From the NCBI RefSeq assembly GCF_041052385.1, contig NZ_CP163439.1:2097001-2161000 (forward strand): a stretch of 64,000 nt of DNA, written 5' to 3'. The translations under genes were made by a program, and so were the position numbers. Shown here piece after piece: positions 35,261 through 44,274 of the stretch. The DNA is from Streptomyces sp. R28 (lineage in GTDB: Bacteria > Actinomycetota > Actinomycetes > Streptomycetales > Streptomycetaceae). How positions within the stretch are numbered: position 1 is the stretch's first letter; every line of letters starts with the position of its first letter. The notes below the pieces were generated by a model that did no database searches, had not been told where the DNA came from, and saw only the letters and a list, made by a program, of their open reading frames with translations.

Positions 35261-35992
35261 TCATTCCCGTACGTACAGGGGCTCGCCCGGTGGCGTCGCC
35301 TCGGCCGGCAGCAGTGCCAGGTCGAGGCCGCGCACCAGGCGGGCCCTCAGTGTTTCGTCGGCGGCGAGGCGCTCCGCCACCGACCGCGCGGCCTGGGCCG
35401 GGGGCGCGGCGGGGTCCAGTACGAGGGCGAGGGTGCCGTCGGCCTGCCCGGGCCCGAGGTGGGCGCGCACGACGGCGGGCTCGGCGGCGACAGCAGTGCG
35501 CACGGCCGCCACGACGGCCGGATCGGCGAGCGGGTCGGTCGTCGTACGGCCCTCGGCGAGCGCGAGCAGCGCGCGCCCCGTCAGCTCGTACGTCACGGGC
35601 CCGGCCATGTCCAGCACGACCGTGTCCGCCTTCTCGTGCGCCGCGGCCTGCAGGGCCTGGTGCAGGGGTACGGCGACGGGGCGGGCCGCCGGGTCCCAGC
35701 GGGCGAGCGAGTCGGTGGACGTGAAGGCGGGCAGGGCGGTGCGCTCGCCGGCCTTCAGGGTCGGTACGGCCATGTCGCTGGTCTTCTCGCGGCGCAGCCC
35801 GTTCTCGTCCTCCTCCACCTCGCCGAGCACGGCCACGACGGGGACGAGCAGCCGGGCGCCCTTGAGCGCCTCGAGCACGGGTCCCTCGGCGGTGCGGTCC
35901 TCGGCCCAGGCGGCGAGCGCGGCGCTCAGCCGGGGGTCGGCGGAGCCGTCGTCGTCGGAGAAGAGGGAGTCGGGAATGTTCTTGTTCGCCAC
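35261..35992 (-). CDS. SseB family protein
   Basis: The 243-aa soluble protein has the SseB N-terminal domain pattern (ALKGARLLVPVVAVLGE, LPAFTSTDSLARWDP) and a second domain with alternating Ala-rich helices and AEPAVVRAHLGPGQADG. The molecular function is unclear in Streptomyces. The start is taken as GTG at 35992 with TAGGGT eight bases upstream, as in leaderless genes. GTG at 35998 is an alternative. It ends two bases from the convergent DUF1844 stop. Confidence 0.8.
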   Translation of the reverse strand: MANKNIPDSLFSDDDGSADPRLSAALAAWAEDRTAEGPVLEALKGARLLVPVVAVLGEVEEDENGLRREKTSDMAVPTLKAGERTALPAFTSTDSLARWDPAARPVAVPLHQALQAAAHEKADTVVLDMAGPVTYELTGRALLALAEGRTTTDPLADPAVVAAVRTAVAAEPAVVRAHLGPGQADGTLALVLDPAAPPAQAARSVAERLAADETLRARLVRGLDLALLPAEATPPGEPLYVRE

Positions 35993-36142
35993 GGTCACCG
36001 ACCCTATCGGGGGGATGCTGCTGCGCTTGTGCGGGCCTGGAAACCCCGCTGTGACGCGTTTCACCGGAATCTCAGATTTCCCTGACACACATCTAACGTC
36101 CGTCTAACGGCCCGCACAGTCGCCGGTCCGACGATCGCGGAC

Positions 36143-37129
36143 ATGGAGTCTTCCAGAGCCCACCGACGTCGCCGGCCCCCGTCGTACACCGCGCTCGCCT
36201 TCGTGGTCGTCGTCGGCGGTGCCGCCGCGGGAACCGTGTACATGCAGGCTCAGGCGCACCCGGGCGGGAGCGCCGTATCGTCAGCGGTGACGCCGTCGGC
36301 ATCGGCGTCGGTATCGGCCCGGGCGGGCGGGGAGGCTTCTGTGGAACCCGTGGCACAGCCGACGGTGGATCACGACGTACTGCTGGCCGAGGCCATGGAG
36401 TCGGGGACCGTCGAGGACGGCGCCGAGGTGTCGGTGGCGGTGCTGGACCTGGAGTCCGGTACCGGCGCCAGGTACGGCAACAGCGGCTTCGACACCGCGA
36501 GCATCGTCAAGGTCGACATCCTGGCCGCGCTGCTGCTCCAGGCGCAGGACGCGGGGCGTGAGCTCACCGCGACGGAGAAGTCGTACGCCGCCGACATGAT
36601 CGAGAACAGTGACAACACCGCCGCGTCGGCCCTGTGGCGGGCGATCGGGAAGGCGGAGGGGCTCGATACGGCGAACGCGCGCCTCGGGCTCACGGACACC
36701 GAGGGCGGCGACGGCATGTACTGGGGACTGACGCAGACCACCGCCGCCGATCAACTCACGCTGCTGCGGCAGGTGTTCGGGGAGGACTCGGAGCTGAGCG
36801 CGCGGTCGCGGGCGTATCTGCGGGAGTTGATGGGCGGGATCGCGGTCGACCAGCAGTGGGGGGTGTCGGCCGCGGCGGACGGCTCGGGGTGGGCGTTGAA
36901 GAACGGCTGGTTGCCGCGCACCGCCACCGGGCTGTGGGACATCAACAGCATCGGGCGGGTGACGGTGGACGGCCACGACTACCTGGTGGCGGCACTGTCC
37001 GACGGCAACTCGACGAAGGCGAAAGGGGTTTCGCTGATCGAGGCGGCGGCTGAGGCGGCGGTGTCGGTGTTCGCCGGCGAGACCTCGTCCGCTTCCCCGG
37101 CTGCGGCGACCTCCGCCACCTCCTCGTGA
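36143..37129 (+). CDS. Exported serine hydrolase, class A beta-lactamase/PBP-like
   Basis: The 328-aa protein has a basic N-terminus and one membrane helix (residues 15-35), then a low-complexity Ser/Ala segment. The catalytic domain is of class A beta-lactamase fold: Ser120-x-x-Lys123 in TASIVKV, Ser156-Asp157-Asn158, and Lys253-Asn-Gly in the KTG position. The class A Glu166 loop is not obvious, so a carboxypeptidase or unknown hydrolase is as likely as true beta-lactamase activity. The gene faces the mycosin gene, whose end lies 12 bases away. Confidence 0.87.
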   Translation: MESSRAHRRRRPPSYTALAFVVVVGGAAAGTVYMQAQAHPGGSAVSSAVTPSASASVSARAGGEASVEPVAQPTVDHDVLLAEAMESGTVEDGAEVSVAVLDLESGTGARYGNSGFDTASIVKVDILAALLLQAQDAGRELTATEKSYAADMIENSDNTAASALWRAIGKAEGLDTANARLGLTDTEGGDGMYWGLTQTTAADQLTLLRQVFGEDSELSARSRAYLRELMGGIAVDQQWGVSAAADGSGWALKNGWLPRTATGLWDINSIGRVTVDGHDYLVAALSDGNSTKAKGVSLIEAAAEAAVSVFAGETSSASPAAATSATSS

Positions 37130-37141
37130 GGGACCCGGCGG

Positions 37142-38383
37142 CTAGAAGTCGTGGCGTGCGCGGCGGCCGCGCCACAGTGCGACCGCCGAGACCAGCAGGA
37201 CGCCGCCGGCGCCGCCCGCGAGCCAGGCGGCCCAACTCGTCGTGTCGTCCTCCGACTTGGCGGCATCGGGGCCCGAGCCGAAGTAATCCTCGCCGTATGC
37301 GACGGGCGTCAGGCGCTTCGGCTTGATACGGGAGGCCTCCTTGATGGCGGCCGCCGGGTCGATGAAGCCGTAGCCGCGGGAGTCGTCGCGCCCGTCGGCG
37401 GGGGCGTTGCGGGCCGTGTCCTCCAGGAGCTTCTTGACCTGGGCCGGGGTCAGGCCGGGGTGGGCGGCCTTGAGCAGGGCCACCGCTCCGGAGACGAAGG
37501 CGGCCGCGGCGCTCGTGCCCCAGCCCTCGTAGTACTTGTGGTCGGGGTCGGCGATGATGACGTCGACGCCGGGGGCGCTGACCGTGGCGTACCAGCGGCG
37601 CGTGGAGAACGAGGCGCGGGTGCCGTAGCGGTCGACGGCGGCCGCGGCGATGACGCCCGGGTAGGCCGCCGGGTAGGAGATGTGGTCGCCCTTCTCGCCG
37701 CCGTTGCCGGACGAGGCGACGATGACGGCGCCCTTCTTCAGGGCGTACTGGACGGCCTCGTCCTCGCCCGCTTCGGGGTGGGCGGACTTGGAGTCGTCGC
37801 CGAGGGAGAGGTTGATGACGTCGGCGCCGTGGTCGGCGGCCCAGCGGATGCCGTCGGCGAGGGCGTTGCCGCGGGTGCTGCGGGCCTTGGCGCGGGCGGG
37901 GTCGCCGTCCTCGAGGATGACGCGGACGGGAAGGATCTTGGCCTCGGGGGCGATGCCCATGACGCCGTCGCCGTTGCCGGCGCCGTGTCCGTGGCCGGCG
38001 ATGATGCCGGCCATCGCGGTGCCGTGCCGGGCCCAGGCGCGGTCGCCGGGCTCGGCCCCGAAGCCGACCATGTCCTGGCCGTCGAGGACGTTGCCGGACA
38101 GGTCGGGGTGGTCGGGCTCGACGCCGGTGTCGAGGACGGCGACGGTGACGCCCTTGCCCTTGGTGGTCTGCCAGGCCTCCTGGGTGTGCATGGCGTCCAG
38201 GGCCCACTGGCGGGCACGTATGGAGTCGGCGTGCGCGGCGGTGGGCGGCAGGAGGGCGAGACAGGCGCCGAGGAGGACGGCGAGGGGGCCGGTGCGCCGG
38301 GTCAGGACGGACTTCGCCGCACTGGTGGCGGGGGTCTCGGCGGTCTCGGCGGGGGGCGCCGCGCTGTTCGGGCCGGTGTTCAT
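37142..38383 (-). CDS. Subtilisin-family membrane protease, mycosin-like
   Basis: The 413-aa precursor has an N-terminal signal (hydrophobic 32-50, AHA), an S8 catalytic domain with Asp85 (AVLDTGVEPDHPD), His120 (RHGTAMAG), Asn in SSGNGGEKG and Ser291 (GWGTSAAAAF), a linker, and a C-terminal membrane helix (about 386-406) with RRARH on the inside. This is the layout of mycosins of type VII secretion. It is coupled (ATGA overlap) to the upstream Pro-rich membrane protein. No ESX ATPase or EccB/D genes are nearby. Confidence 0.88.
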   Translation of the reverse strand: MNTGPNSAAPPAETAETPATSAAKSVLTRRTGPLAVLLGACLALLPPTAAHADSIRARQWALDAMHTQEAWQTTKGKGVTVAVLDTGVEPDHPDLSGNVLDGQDMVGFGAEPGDRAWARHGTAMAGIIAGHGHGAGNGDGVMGIAPEAKILPVRVILEDGDPARAKARSTRGNALADGIRWAADHGADVINLSLGDDSKSAHPEAGEDEAVQYALKKGAVIVASSGNGGEKGDHISYPAAYPGVIAAAAVDRYGTRASFSTRRWYATVSAPGVDVIIADPDHKYYEGWGTSAAAAFVSGAVALLKAAHPGLTPAQVKKLLEDTARNAPADGRDDSRGYGFIDPAAAIKEASRIKPKRLTPVAYGEDYFGSGPDAAKSEDDTTSWAAWLAGGAGGVLLVSAVALWRGRRARHDF

Positions 38384-40368
38384 GACGACTGCTCCGTGGA
38401 CGGGCTGACGTTCTTGCGCAGGGCGCGTTCGATGCGGTCGGCGAGGCCCTGCGCCTCGTGGCCGAGGCCGGCCTGGGCGACGTCCGTGGTGGCGCCGGAC
38501 TGCATGGCCTCCCGGGCGGGCTCGGGCTCGTCCACGGTGCGGCCGTCGGCCCAGCCGGAGACGGCGTAGACGACGACCGGGGCGTCGGTGAGGACGGAGA
38601 CGGTCCACGAGGCGCGCCGTTCGCCGCCGAATCCGGCGGCCAGGGTGCCCTTGGCGGCGTACGGGCGGGGCATGAGGTCGCTGCGGCGGTCGAGGCCCGC
38701 TTTGGTGAACTCGGTCTCGAGCGCGCGCATGGCAGCGGCGTCGGCCTTGGTGAAGAGCAGGCCGACGGTGGTGACGTAGCTCTGTGTGGCGTCGATGTAG
38801 GTGGCGCGCAGGAGGCGCTGGCAGCCGGCGGGGGCGAGGGCCTTGCGCAGAAGCGGGTCGAAGGCGTTCGCACAGCCGGTGTCCGGGGCGACGGCGATCC
38901 GCGTCCAGGTCCGGTCGGCGCCACCGGGTCCGGCGCCCTGCCCGATCACGGTGGGCGGGAACAGCTTGTCGACGGGGACGCTGTGCCACAGGCTCCCGGC
39001 CGCGGCGAAGGTGTCCTGAGCGCCGGCTTCGCCCGGGTCGCCGATCAGCCAACTCCCGGTCAGGGCCCCGCCGATGAGTCCGAGCCCGAGCACGACGCAG
39101 GCGGCCGCCCCGGCGACCCGTGGTCGGATCCGCACGCCCAGGGGCCGCGGTCGCGCTTGCGCGTCGTAGCCCTCGGGCTCTCCGAACGACACGAGGGGGC
39201 GCTGGGCCCCCGGTGCCCCGCCCGGCGCCATGGGGGCGCTCCAGGACAGGGACGGGTCCGGGGAGAAGGCGGCGGCGTGGCCGTGGCCGCCGGCGGCGTG
39301 GCCGTTCGTGGCCTGCTGTTCGGCGTGGGTGGGCCCGGCGGGATTCGAGGCCGCGTACGCCCGGCTCGCGGGACCGTGTCCGGCCGACGGCTCCGGCGTG
39401 GGACGCAGCGGGGGCAGAGGGCCGGGACCGGCGGGGCGAGCGGGTTCGGCGGGCGCGGCGTCGGGGTGGGTGGCCGGCTCCTGGGGCATGCCGACGGAGC
39501 CCTGCGCGGGGCCGGTGCCCTGCTGGGGAGGCGCGGCGGCGGGGCCCCGTGTGGCGGACGGTCGGTTGTCGGCCGCGGGCGACGGTTCCGCGGGGATCGG
39601 ACGGAGGCGGAAGGTGGTCTCCGCGGCGGTCTCGGCGGGGGCGCCCGTGCGGCGTGGCGTGGCGGGACGCTCGGCGGCCGGGCGGGGCGGTATTCCTCCG
39701 GGTGCGGGCTGTCCGGCGTCCTCGCGGCGCAACGATCCGCCACTGTCCCGACGCCCTTCGTCGGCGTCGGTGTGTCCCGCCGTCGGCGGCGCGTCCGGGA
39801 AGCGTGCCGAGGCACGGGGTGGGGGCGGGGACGTGGGGGCTGCGCCGGCGGCTGCGGGGCCCTGGCCGGTCCGGTCGCCGTGCGGGGGCCTCGAAGGGGC
39901 ACCTGAGCCGTCTGCGCCCGTCGACCCGGCGCGGACGCTGTCGGCGACGCCGCTGCTCCGAGGCGACGGCACGGCACGTGAGCCGTCCGAGCCCGGCGAT
40001 CCGGCCCAGGCCCGCGGGTCCGGGGATCCGGAGCCGACGCCGTCGGCCCGCGACGGCGCGGCGGCCTCGCCACGTGTCGGCACAGGACCGGCCGATCCCC
40101 GCCTCACGCCGGCACCACCACGCACCGGCCCTCCCGACCCCGAGACCGGTACACCGCCGACACCGTCAGGCACCGGTCCCTCCGTTCGCGAACCCTCGCC
40201 GGGCGCCCGTGTGGTCTGTGCGCCCGGAACCGTCTGCTCACCCTGTGTGTCGCCGGGCATCGGCGGCTGGGCGGGTCTCGGCGGTGTGATCGGGCGGGGC
40301 GGGGCGGCGGGCGGCGGGGGTGCCGTGGGGCGTGGGGGGACGGGGGCGCGGCGCGCTTCCGTGCTCAT
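38380..40368 (-). CDS. Large proline-rich protein with one membrane helix and extracytoplasmic domain
   Basis: The protein is 662 aa. Residues 1-425 are disordered and very rich in Pro, Ala, Gly and Arg, with motifs like PPRPITPPRPAQPP. One membrane helix follows (about 432-455, AACVVLGLGLIGGALTG). The C-terminal 200 residues are outside the membrane (CANAFDPLLRKALAPAGC could form a disulphide; DATQSYVTTVGLLF). I do not recognise a named family. The ATGA overlap with the mycosin-like gene implies that the protease and this protein act together. Confidence 0.8.
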   Translation of the reverse strand: MSTEARRAPVPPRPTAPPPPAAPPRPITPPRPAQPPMPGDTQGEQTVPGAQTTRAPGEGSRTEGPVPDGVGGVPVSGSGGPVRGGAGVRRGSAGPVPTRGEAAAPSRADGVGSGSPDPRAWAGSPGSDGSRAVPSPRSSGVADSVRAGSTGADGSGAPSRPPHGDRTGQGPAAAGAAPTSPPPPRASARFPDAPPTAGHTDADEGRRDSGGSLRREDAGQPAPGGIPPRPAAERPATPRRTGAPAETAAETTFRLRPIPAEPSPAADNRPSATRGPAAAPPQQGTGPAQGSVGMPQEPATHPDAAPAEPARPAGPGPLPPLRPTPEPSAGHGPASRAYAASNPAGPTHAEQQATNGHAAGGHGHAAAFSPDPSLSWSAPMAPGGAPGAQRPLVSFGEPEGYDAQARPRPLGVRIRPRVAGAAACVVLGLGLIGGALTGSWLIGDPGEAGAQDTFAAAGSLWHSVPVDKLFPPTVIGQGAGPGGADRTWTRIAVAPDTGCANAFDPLLRKALAPAGCQRLLRATYIDATQSYVTTVGLLFTKADAAAMRALETEFTKAGLDRRSDLMPRPYAAKGTLAAGFGGERRASWTVSVLTDAPVVVYAVSGWADGRTVDEPEPAREAMQSGATTDVAQAGLGHEAQGLADRIERALRKNVSPSTEQSS

Positions 40369-40643
40369 GCACCCCCCGTTTCCTCGTGCCCGGGCCCATC
40401 CTCGTACGCGGGCCGTCGTCGCGTTGTCCGTCTGCCCGGCGCGGACTACCCGACCAGGCACGCATACCCGCACGGGCGGGGCGTCATCCCGGCGCGGTCG
40501 TGCGGCCGGGGCTTTCCCCACACATGCGTGCGCGTCACTCTACGGGTTGCTCCTGCGCGAACGGGAACCAGTCCGGGACCCCGTGTGCATCTGCCCGGAA
40601 CATCCCCCTACCCTGCGGTAATCCTGCATGGCAGGCTTCGTTC

Positions 40644-41846
40644 ATGACTGCGCGCGCCGCCGACCGGGCCCGTTACGACCGGGCCACCGCCCATCTCGAC
40701 GCCCCTCTCGCGATCGTGGACCTGGACGCCTTCGACGCCAACGCGGACGACCTCGTCCGCCGCGCCGCCGGAAAGCCGATCCGCGTCGCCAGCAAGTCCG
40801 TACGCTGCCGTGCCCTGCTGGAGCGGGTGCTCGCGAAGGACGGATTCGCGGGGATCATGTCCTTCACGCTCGCCGAGTCCCTGTGGCTGGCACGGTCCGG
40901 GTTCGACGACGTTCTTCTCGCCTATCCGTCCGCCGACCGCGCCGCCTTCGCCGAGCTGGCCGGCGATCCCAAGCTCGCCTCCGCCGTCACCGTGATGATC
41001 GACGATCCGGCTCAGCTGCGGCTCATCGACGACTCCCGGGACGGGGGACGTGAGGTCGTCCGGGTCTGTCTGGAGTTGGACACCTCGCTGAAGATGCTCG
41101 GCGGGCGTGTGCGCGTCGGCGCCCGGCGTTCGCCGCTGCACTCCCCCGGGCAGGTCGCCGACATGGCTCGGGTCGTCGCCCGGCGGCCCGGGTTCGAGCT
41201 GGTCGGGATCATGGCGTACGAGGGGCACATCGCCGGGGTCGGGGACGCCGTGGCGGGGCGGCCGTTGCGGTCGCGTGCCGTGCGGCTGATGCAGGCCACC
41301 GCGCGCCGGGAACTCGCCGAGCGGCGGGCCGAGGTGGTGCGGGCGGTGCGGGCCGTGGCGCCGGGGCTTCAGTTCGTCAACGGCGGCGGGACCGGCAGTG
41401 TGCAGCACACCGCCGCCGAGGACTCCGTCACCGAGATCGGGGCCGGGTCGGGGCTGTATGTGCCGCGGCTGTTCGACAACTACACGTCCTTCAGGGGGCG
41501 TCCGGCCGCGCTGTTCGCCCAGCCGGTCGTGCGCCGGCCGGGGGTCGGGGTGGTGACCGTGCTCGGCGGTGGGTATCCGGCCTCGGGTGCGGCCGGGCCC
41601 GACCGGCTGCCGGTGCCGTATCTGCCGGAGGGGCTGCGGTACGACCCGCAGGAGGGGCCCGGCGAGGTGCAGACGCCGCTGCTCGGCTCCCCCGCCGACG
41701 ATCTGCTGATCGGCGACAAGGTGTGGTTCCGGCACGCCAAGGCGGGTGAGCTGTGCGAGCGGTTCGAGGAGCTCCATCTCATCGAGGGGGACTCGGTGAC
41801 GGCCACTGTGCCGACGTATCGGGGTGAGGGGCACACCTTCCTCTAG
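40644..41846 (+). CDS. PLP-dependent amino acid deaminase/aldolase (DSD1/alanine racemase-N fold)
   Basis: The 400-aa protein has the alanine-racemase-type TIM barrel. The PLP lysine lies in IRVASKSVRC near residue 53. CLELDTSLKM, VGIMAYEGHIAG and FVNGGGTGS are barrel strands, and a C-terminal beta domain carries LLIGDKVWFRHAKAGELCERF. The metal ligands of the D-serine dehydratase/D-threonine aldolase family (His-x-Cys) may correspond to RHAKAGELC. The expected reaction is cleavage or deamination of D-hydroxyamino acids. ATG at 40644 is the first start that keeps the family N-terminus. Confidence 0.83.
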   Translation: MTARAADRARYDRATAHLDAPLAIVDLDAFDANADDLVRRAAGKPIRVASKSVRCRALLERVLAKDGFAGIMSFTLAESLWLARSGFDDVLLAYPSADRAAFAELAGDPKLASAVTVMIDDPAQLRLIDDSRDGGREVVRVCLELDTSLKMLGGRVRVGARRSPLHSPGQVADMARVVARRPGFELVGIMAYEGHIAGVGDAVAGRPLRSRAVRLMQATARRELAERRAEVVRAVRAVAPGLQFVNGGGTGSVQHTAAEDSVTEIGAGSGLYVPRLFDNYTSFRGRPAALFAQPVVRRPGVGVVTVLGGGYPASGAAGPDRLPVPYLPEGLRYDPQEGPGEVQTPLLGSPADDLLIGDKVWFRHAKAGELCERFEELHLIEGDSVTATVPTYRGEGHTFL

Positions 41847-42023
41847 ATGATGGCCGAGGCGGCCGGAGCGATCGAGTGGATCGTGGGTCTGTCGCCTGGG
41901 ACGCGGGGCTCGGCTGTGGCGTAGCGGAAGCCCGAGCGTGGGCTCGCCCGGTCCGGAGTCCCCGCCGTACCGGCTGCGAAAAGCGCTGTCGGGCAAATGG
42001 ATCAAGCTGATAGAACTACCGCC

Positions 42024-42800
42024 GTGCACAAGACTCTGGAGTTTCCCGATCTGCTGCGGCTGATCGACGAACGGGCAACCGCCTTCCGCGCCGCGATCGC
42101 CGCCGCGCCCAGCCTCGACCTGCCCGTGCCGACCTGCCCCGGGTGGACGCTGTCCGACCTGGTGCAGCACATCGGCGAGGGCCGCCGCCGCTGGGCCGCC
42201 ACCGTCGCCGCCGGGCCGGACGCCACGTCCAGGACCCCGGCCCAGGGTGACGCGGTCGCGCCGCAGGAGCGCGAGGCCGTGCAGGCCTGGCTGGCCGCCT
42301 CGACCGAGCTGTTGCTGGCGGCCCTGCGGGAGGCCGGTCCGGACCAGGGCTGCTTCACCGGCTGGGGCAAGACGCAGACGCCGCACACCGCCGGTGGCGT
42401 CGCCCGGCACCAGGTCCAGGAGCTCGCGGTGCACACCTACGACGCCCAGCTCAGCGTGGGCGAACCGGCCGCACTGCCTGTCGAGTTGGCGCTCGACGGC
42501 GTCGAGGAGACCCTGTTCATCACCTGCTTCACGACGAGCCCCTGGCCGCACAAGCCCACCGCCTTCGACTTCCACGCCACCGAAGGCCGCTCCTGGCGCC
42601 TCACGGCCGACGGCGACGGGGCAAGGACCACCCGGCTGCCCGCCACCGGCGAGGACCCGGACGCGGCAGGCGTCTCCGTTCGCGGCACGGCCAGTGATCT
42701 GGTCCTCTACCTGTACGACCGCATTCCGGCGGACTCCATGCAACTCGACGGGGACCCGGAGCTGCTCGACCTGCTCCGCGCCTGGGTACCGGAGGACTAG
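42024..42800 (+). CDS. Maleylpyruvate isomerase family, mycothiol-dependent enzyme
   Basis: The 258-aa protein has the DinB-like four-helix MDMPI N-terminal domain with metal ligands in LVQHIGEG and RHQVQELAVHTYD, followed by the small C-terminal domain (GTASDLVLYLYDRIPAD). Such proteins use mycothiol as cofactor; the substrate is unknown. GTG at 42024 is preceded by TAGAAC and seven bases, which fits a leaderless transcript. An in-frame ATG at 41997 would add nine residues. Confidence 0.85.
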   Translation: MHKTLEFPDLLRLIDERATAFRAAIAAAPSLDLPVPTCPGWTLSDLVQHIGEGRRRWAATVAAGPDATSRTPAQGDAVAPQEREAVQAWLAASTELLLAALREAGPDQGCFTGWGKTQTPHTAGGVARHQVQELAVHTYDAQLSVGEPAALPVELALDGVEETLFITCFTTSPWPHKPTAFDFHATEGRSWRLTADGDGARTTRLPATGEDPDAAGVSVRGTASDLVLYLYDRIPADSMQLDGDPELLDLLRAWVPED

Positions 42801-42879
42801 GCGGGACGACACGCCACCGCGTACAAACCGGCCGCTTGAATCGCGAACGGTCTCGTACCGAACGGTGGCGGTCTCACTG

Positions 42880-43315
42880 GATGATCGATTCCAGGGGTCG
42901 GCTGCGCGCCTGAGCCGGGGCAGCCCGGCTACGACAAGAGGCTGCGGAAGGCGGCCGGGCTCATCCGGCACGTCATGCGCGAGTTGGCCACGGACACCGC
43001 GCTGTGGACCGACGACGTGTGGGTGGTGGACTCCACACCGGTCGGGTGCGGTCGCTCCCGGGAGACCGTCAGGCGCTCCGACCCGGCTGGGTGGGCGCAG
43101 TACGGCTACTGCGCCGGCCACACGCGCTGCTTCTGGGGACTTCGGCTGCACCTGCTGTGCACGCCGGGCGGGCTGCACCCCCAGCGGCGTGATGGTCCGC
43201 GTGCTTCAGCGAATCCTCGCGCTGACCGCCGCCATCTGGCACAACGAGCACACCGTTCAGCCCGTCATGCGGTCGCTGACTGCCTACGACCACTGACGGC
43301 TTGGAATCGATCATC
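42880..43315. mobile_element. Miniature IS remnant with 14-bp terminal inverted repeats
   Basis: GATGATCGATTCCA at 42880-42893 is matched exactly, inverted, at 43302-43315. The 436 bases between them hold fragments of one transposase gene. A full-length element would be about twice as long, so this is an internally deleted, non-autonomous derivative. Confidence 0.75.
42925..43296 (+). pseudogene. IS982-type transposase fragment
   Basis: One frame reads GYDKRLRKAAGLIRHVMREL, WVVDSTPVGCGRS and WAQYGYCAGHTRCFWGLRLH (to about 43165), matching the central part of IS982-family transposases including the first catalytic Asp in VVDSTP. After a deletion and frame change near 43180, the C-terminus VLQRILALTAAIWHN to SLTAYDH follows in another frame. 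The N-terminal third and the middle catalytic region are missing. Confidence 0.78.
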
Positions 43316-43333
43316 TGGCTCAGGTCCTGTGGC

Positions 43334-44254
43334 TCAGTCCGTCGTGCGCCGGATGCCCTGCGTGAAGCGGTCCATGTCGGCCAGTGGCGGCCCGTCCTCG
43401 CCCGCGTCGAGGACGTAGCGGACGAGGACCGGCGCCTCGGTGCCGGCGGGGGACGCGAAGGCGAGGGACTGGACGTATCCGCCCGGTCCCTCGGCGGTCC
43501 TGACCCGCCAGCGCACGAAGTAGCCGGCGCGGCCTGCCACCTTGACCGTGCCGGACTTGACGACCTGGTGGGACTCGATGCCGCCGAAGGGGCGCCGGCC
43601 GACGCGGTCGCGGTCATAGGCCTCGTCGGCCGCCTCCTCGATGTCCGCCTTGGCGAGGGCCTCGGGGGACGTCTCGCCGTTCTGGGGCGCCGTGCGCGAG
43701 ATGACCTTGCCGTGCCGGCAGAGGCCGAAGTCGTCGCCGGGGCATTCGTAGGTACCGTCCGTGGACATGAGGACGTCGGGCTCGGTGAAGGTCTGCGGCC
43801 TGACCCAGCCGTCGAGCAACGGCAGTGTGATGCCGTTGAGTTGGTCCTCCACGACGGCCGGGTCGTCGGCGGAGGGCTCGGAGGTGGACCCCGAGGGGGT
43901 GGGGGTGCGGGTGGGGGTGTCGGTGGCCGGCTCACGGGGTGCGGGATCCGAGGTCGCGAGCGTCGGCGCGGTGTTCACCTCCGTGCCCCCGTCGTCCTTG
44001 CCGAGCACGATCGCGCCCGTGACGATCGCGGTGACCAGGACGGCTCCGGCGGCGATGAGGGCGATGACCTTGGACCGCTGCGCGGCGACGTCACCGGCGG
44101 ACGGCGAACCGGGCACCGGCGGCGGCAACGGCACCGGCGGTCCCGGAACCTCGGGAGCGCGCCGGTGCTCGGTCCAGGCCGTTCCGTCCCACCAGCGCTC
44201 CAGGTGCGGGGCCTTGGGGTCGCGGTACCAGCCGGGCGAGGGTGTCATGCTCAT
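43334..44254 (-). CDS. DUF2510 membrane protein
   Basis: The 306-aa protein starts with a DUF2510 motif (PGWYRDPKAPHLERWWDGTAW, residues 7-27) on the cytoplasmic side, then a Pro-rich stretch, one membrane helix (about 64-86), a Thr/Pro/Ser-rich linker and an extracytoplasmic domain with CPGDDFGLC. The role is unknown; DUF2510 is common on actinobacterial membrane proteins. TACAGT lies seven bases before the ATG, so it is probably leaderless. Its end lies 19 bases from the IS remnant. Confidence 0.82.
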   Translation of the reverse strand: MSMTPSPGWYRDPKAPHLERWWDGTAWTEHRRAPEVPGPPVPLPPPVPGSPSAGDVAAQRSKVIALIAAGAVLVTAIVTGAIVLGKDDGGTEVNTAPTLATSDPAPREPATDTPTRTPTPSGSTSEPSADDPAVVEDQLNGITLPLLDGWVRPQTFTEPDVLMSTDGTYECPGDDFGLCRHGKVISRTAPQNGETSPEALAKADIEEAADEAYDRDRVGRRPFGGIESHQVVKSGTVKVAGRAGYFVRWRVRTAEGPGGYVQSLAFASPAGTEAPVLVRYVLDAGEDGPPLADMDRFTQGIRRTTD

Positions 44255-44274
44255 CCCGGCCACTGTAGGGCGGC

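Noticed and set aside
40608-43178. 856-codon open frame antisense to the aldolase and isomerase genes
   Set aside because: It spans two real genes and an intergenic gap and has no recognisable domain.
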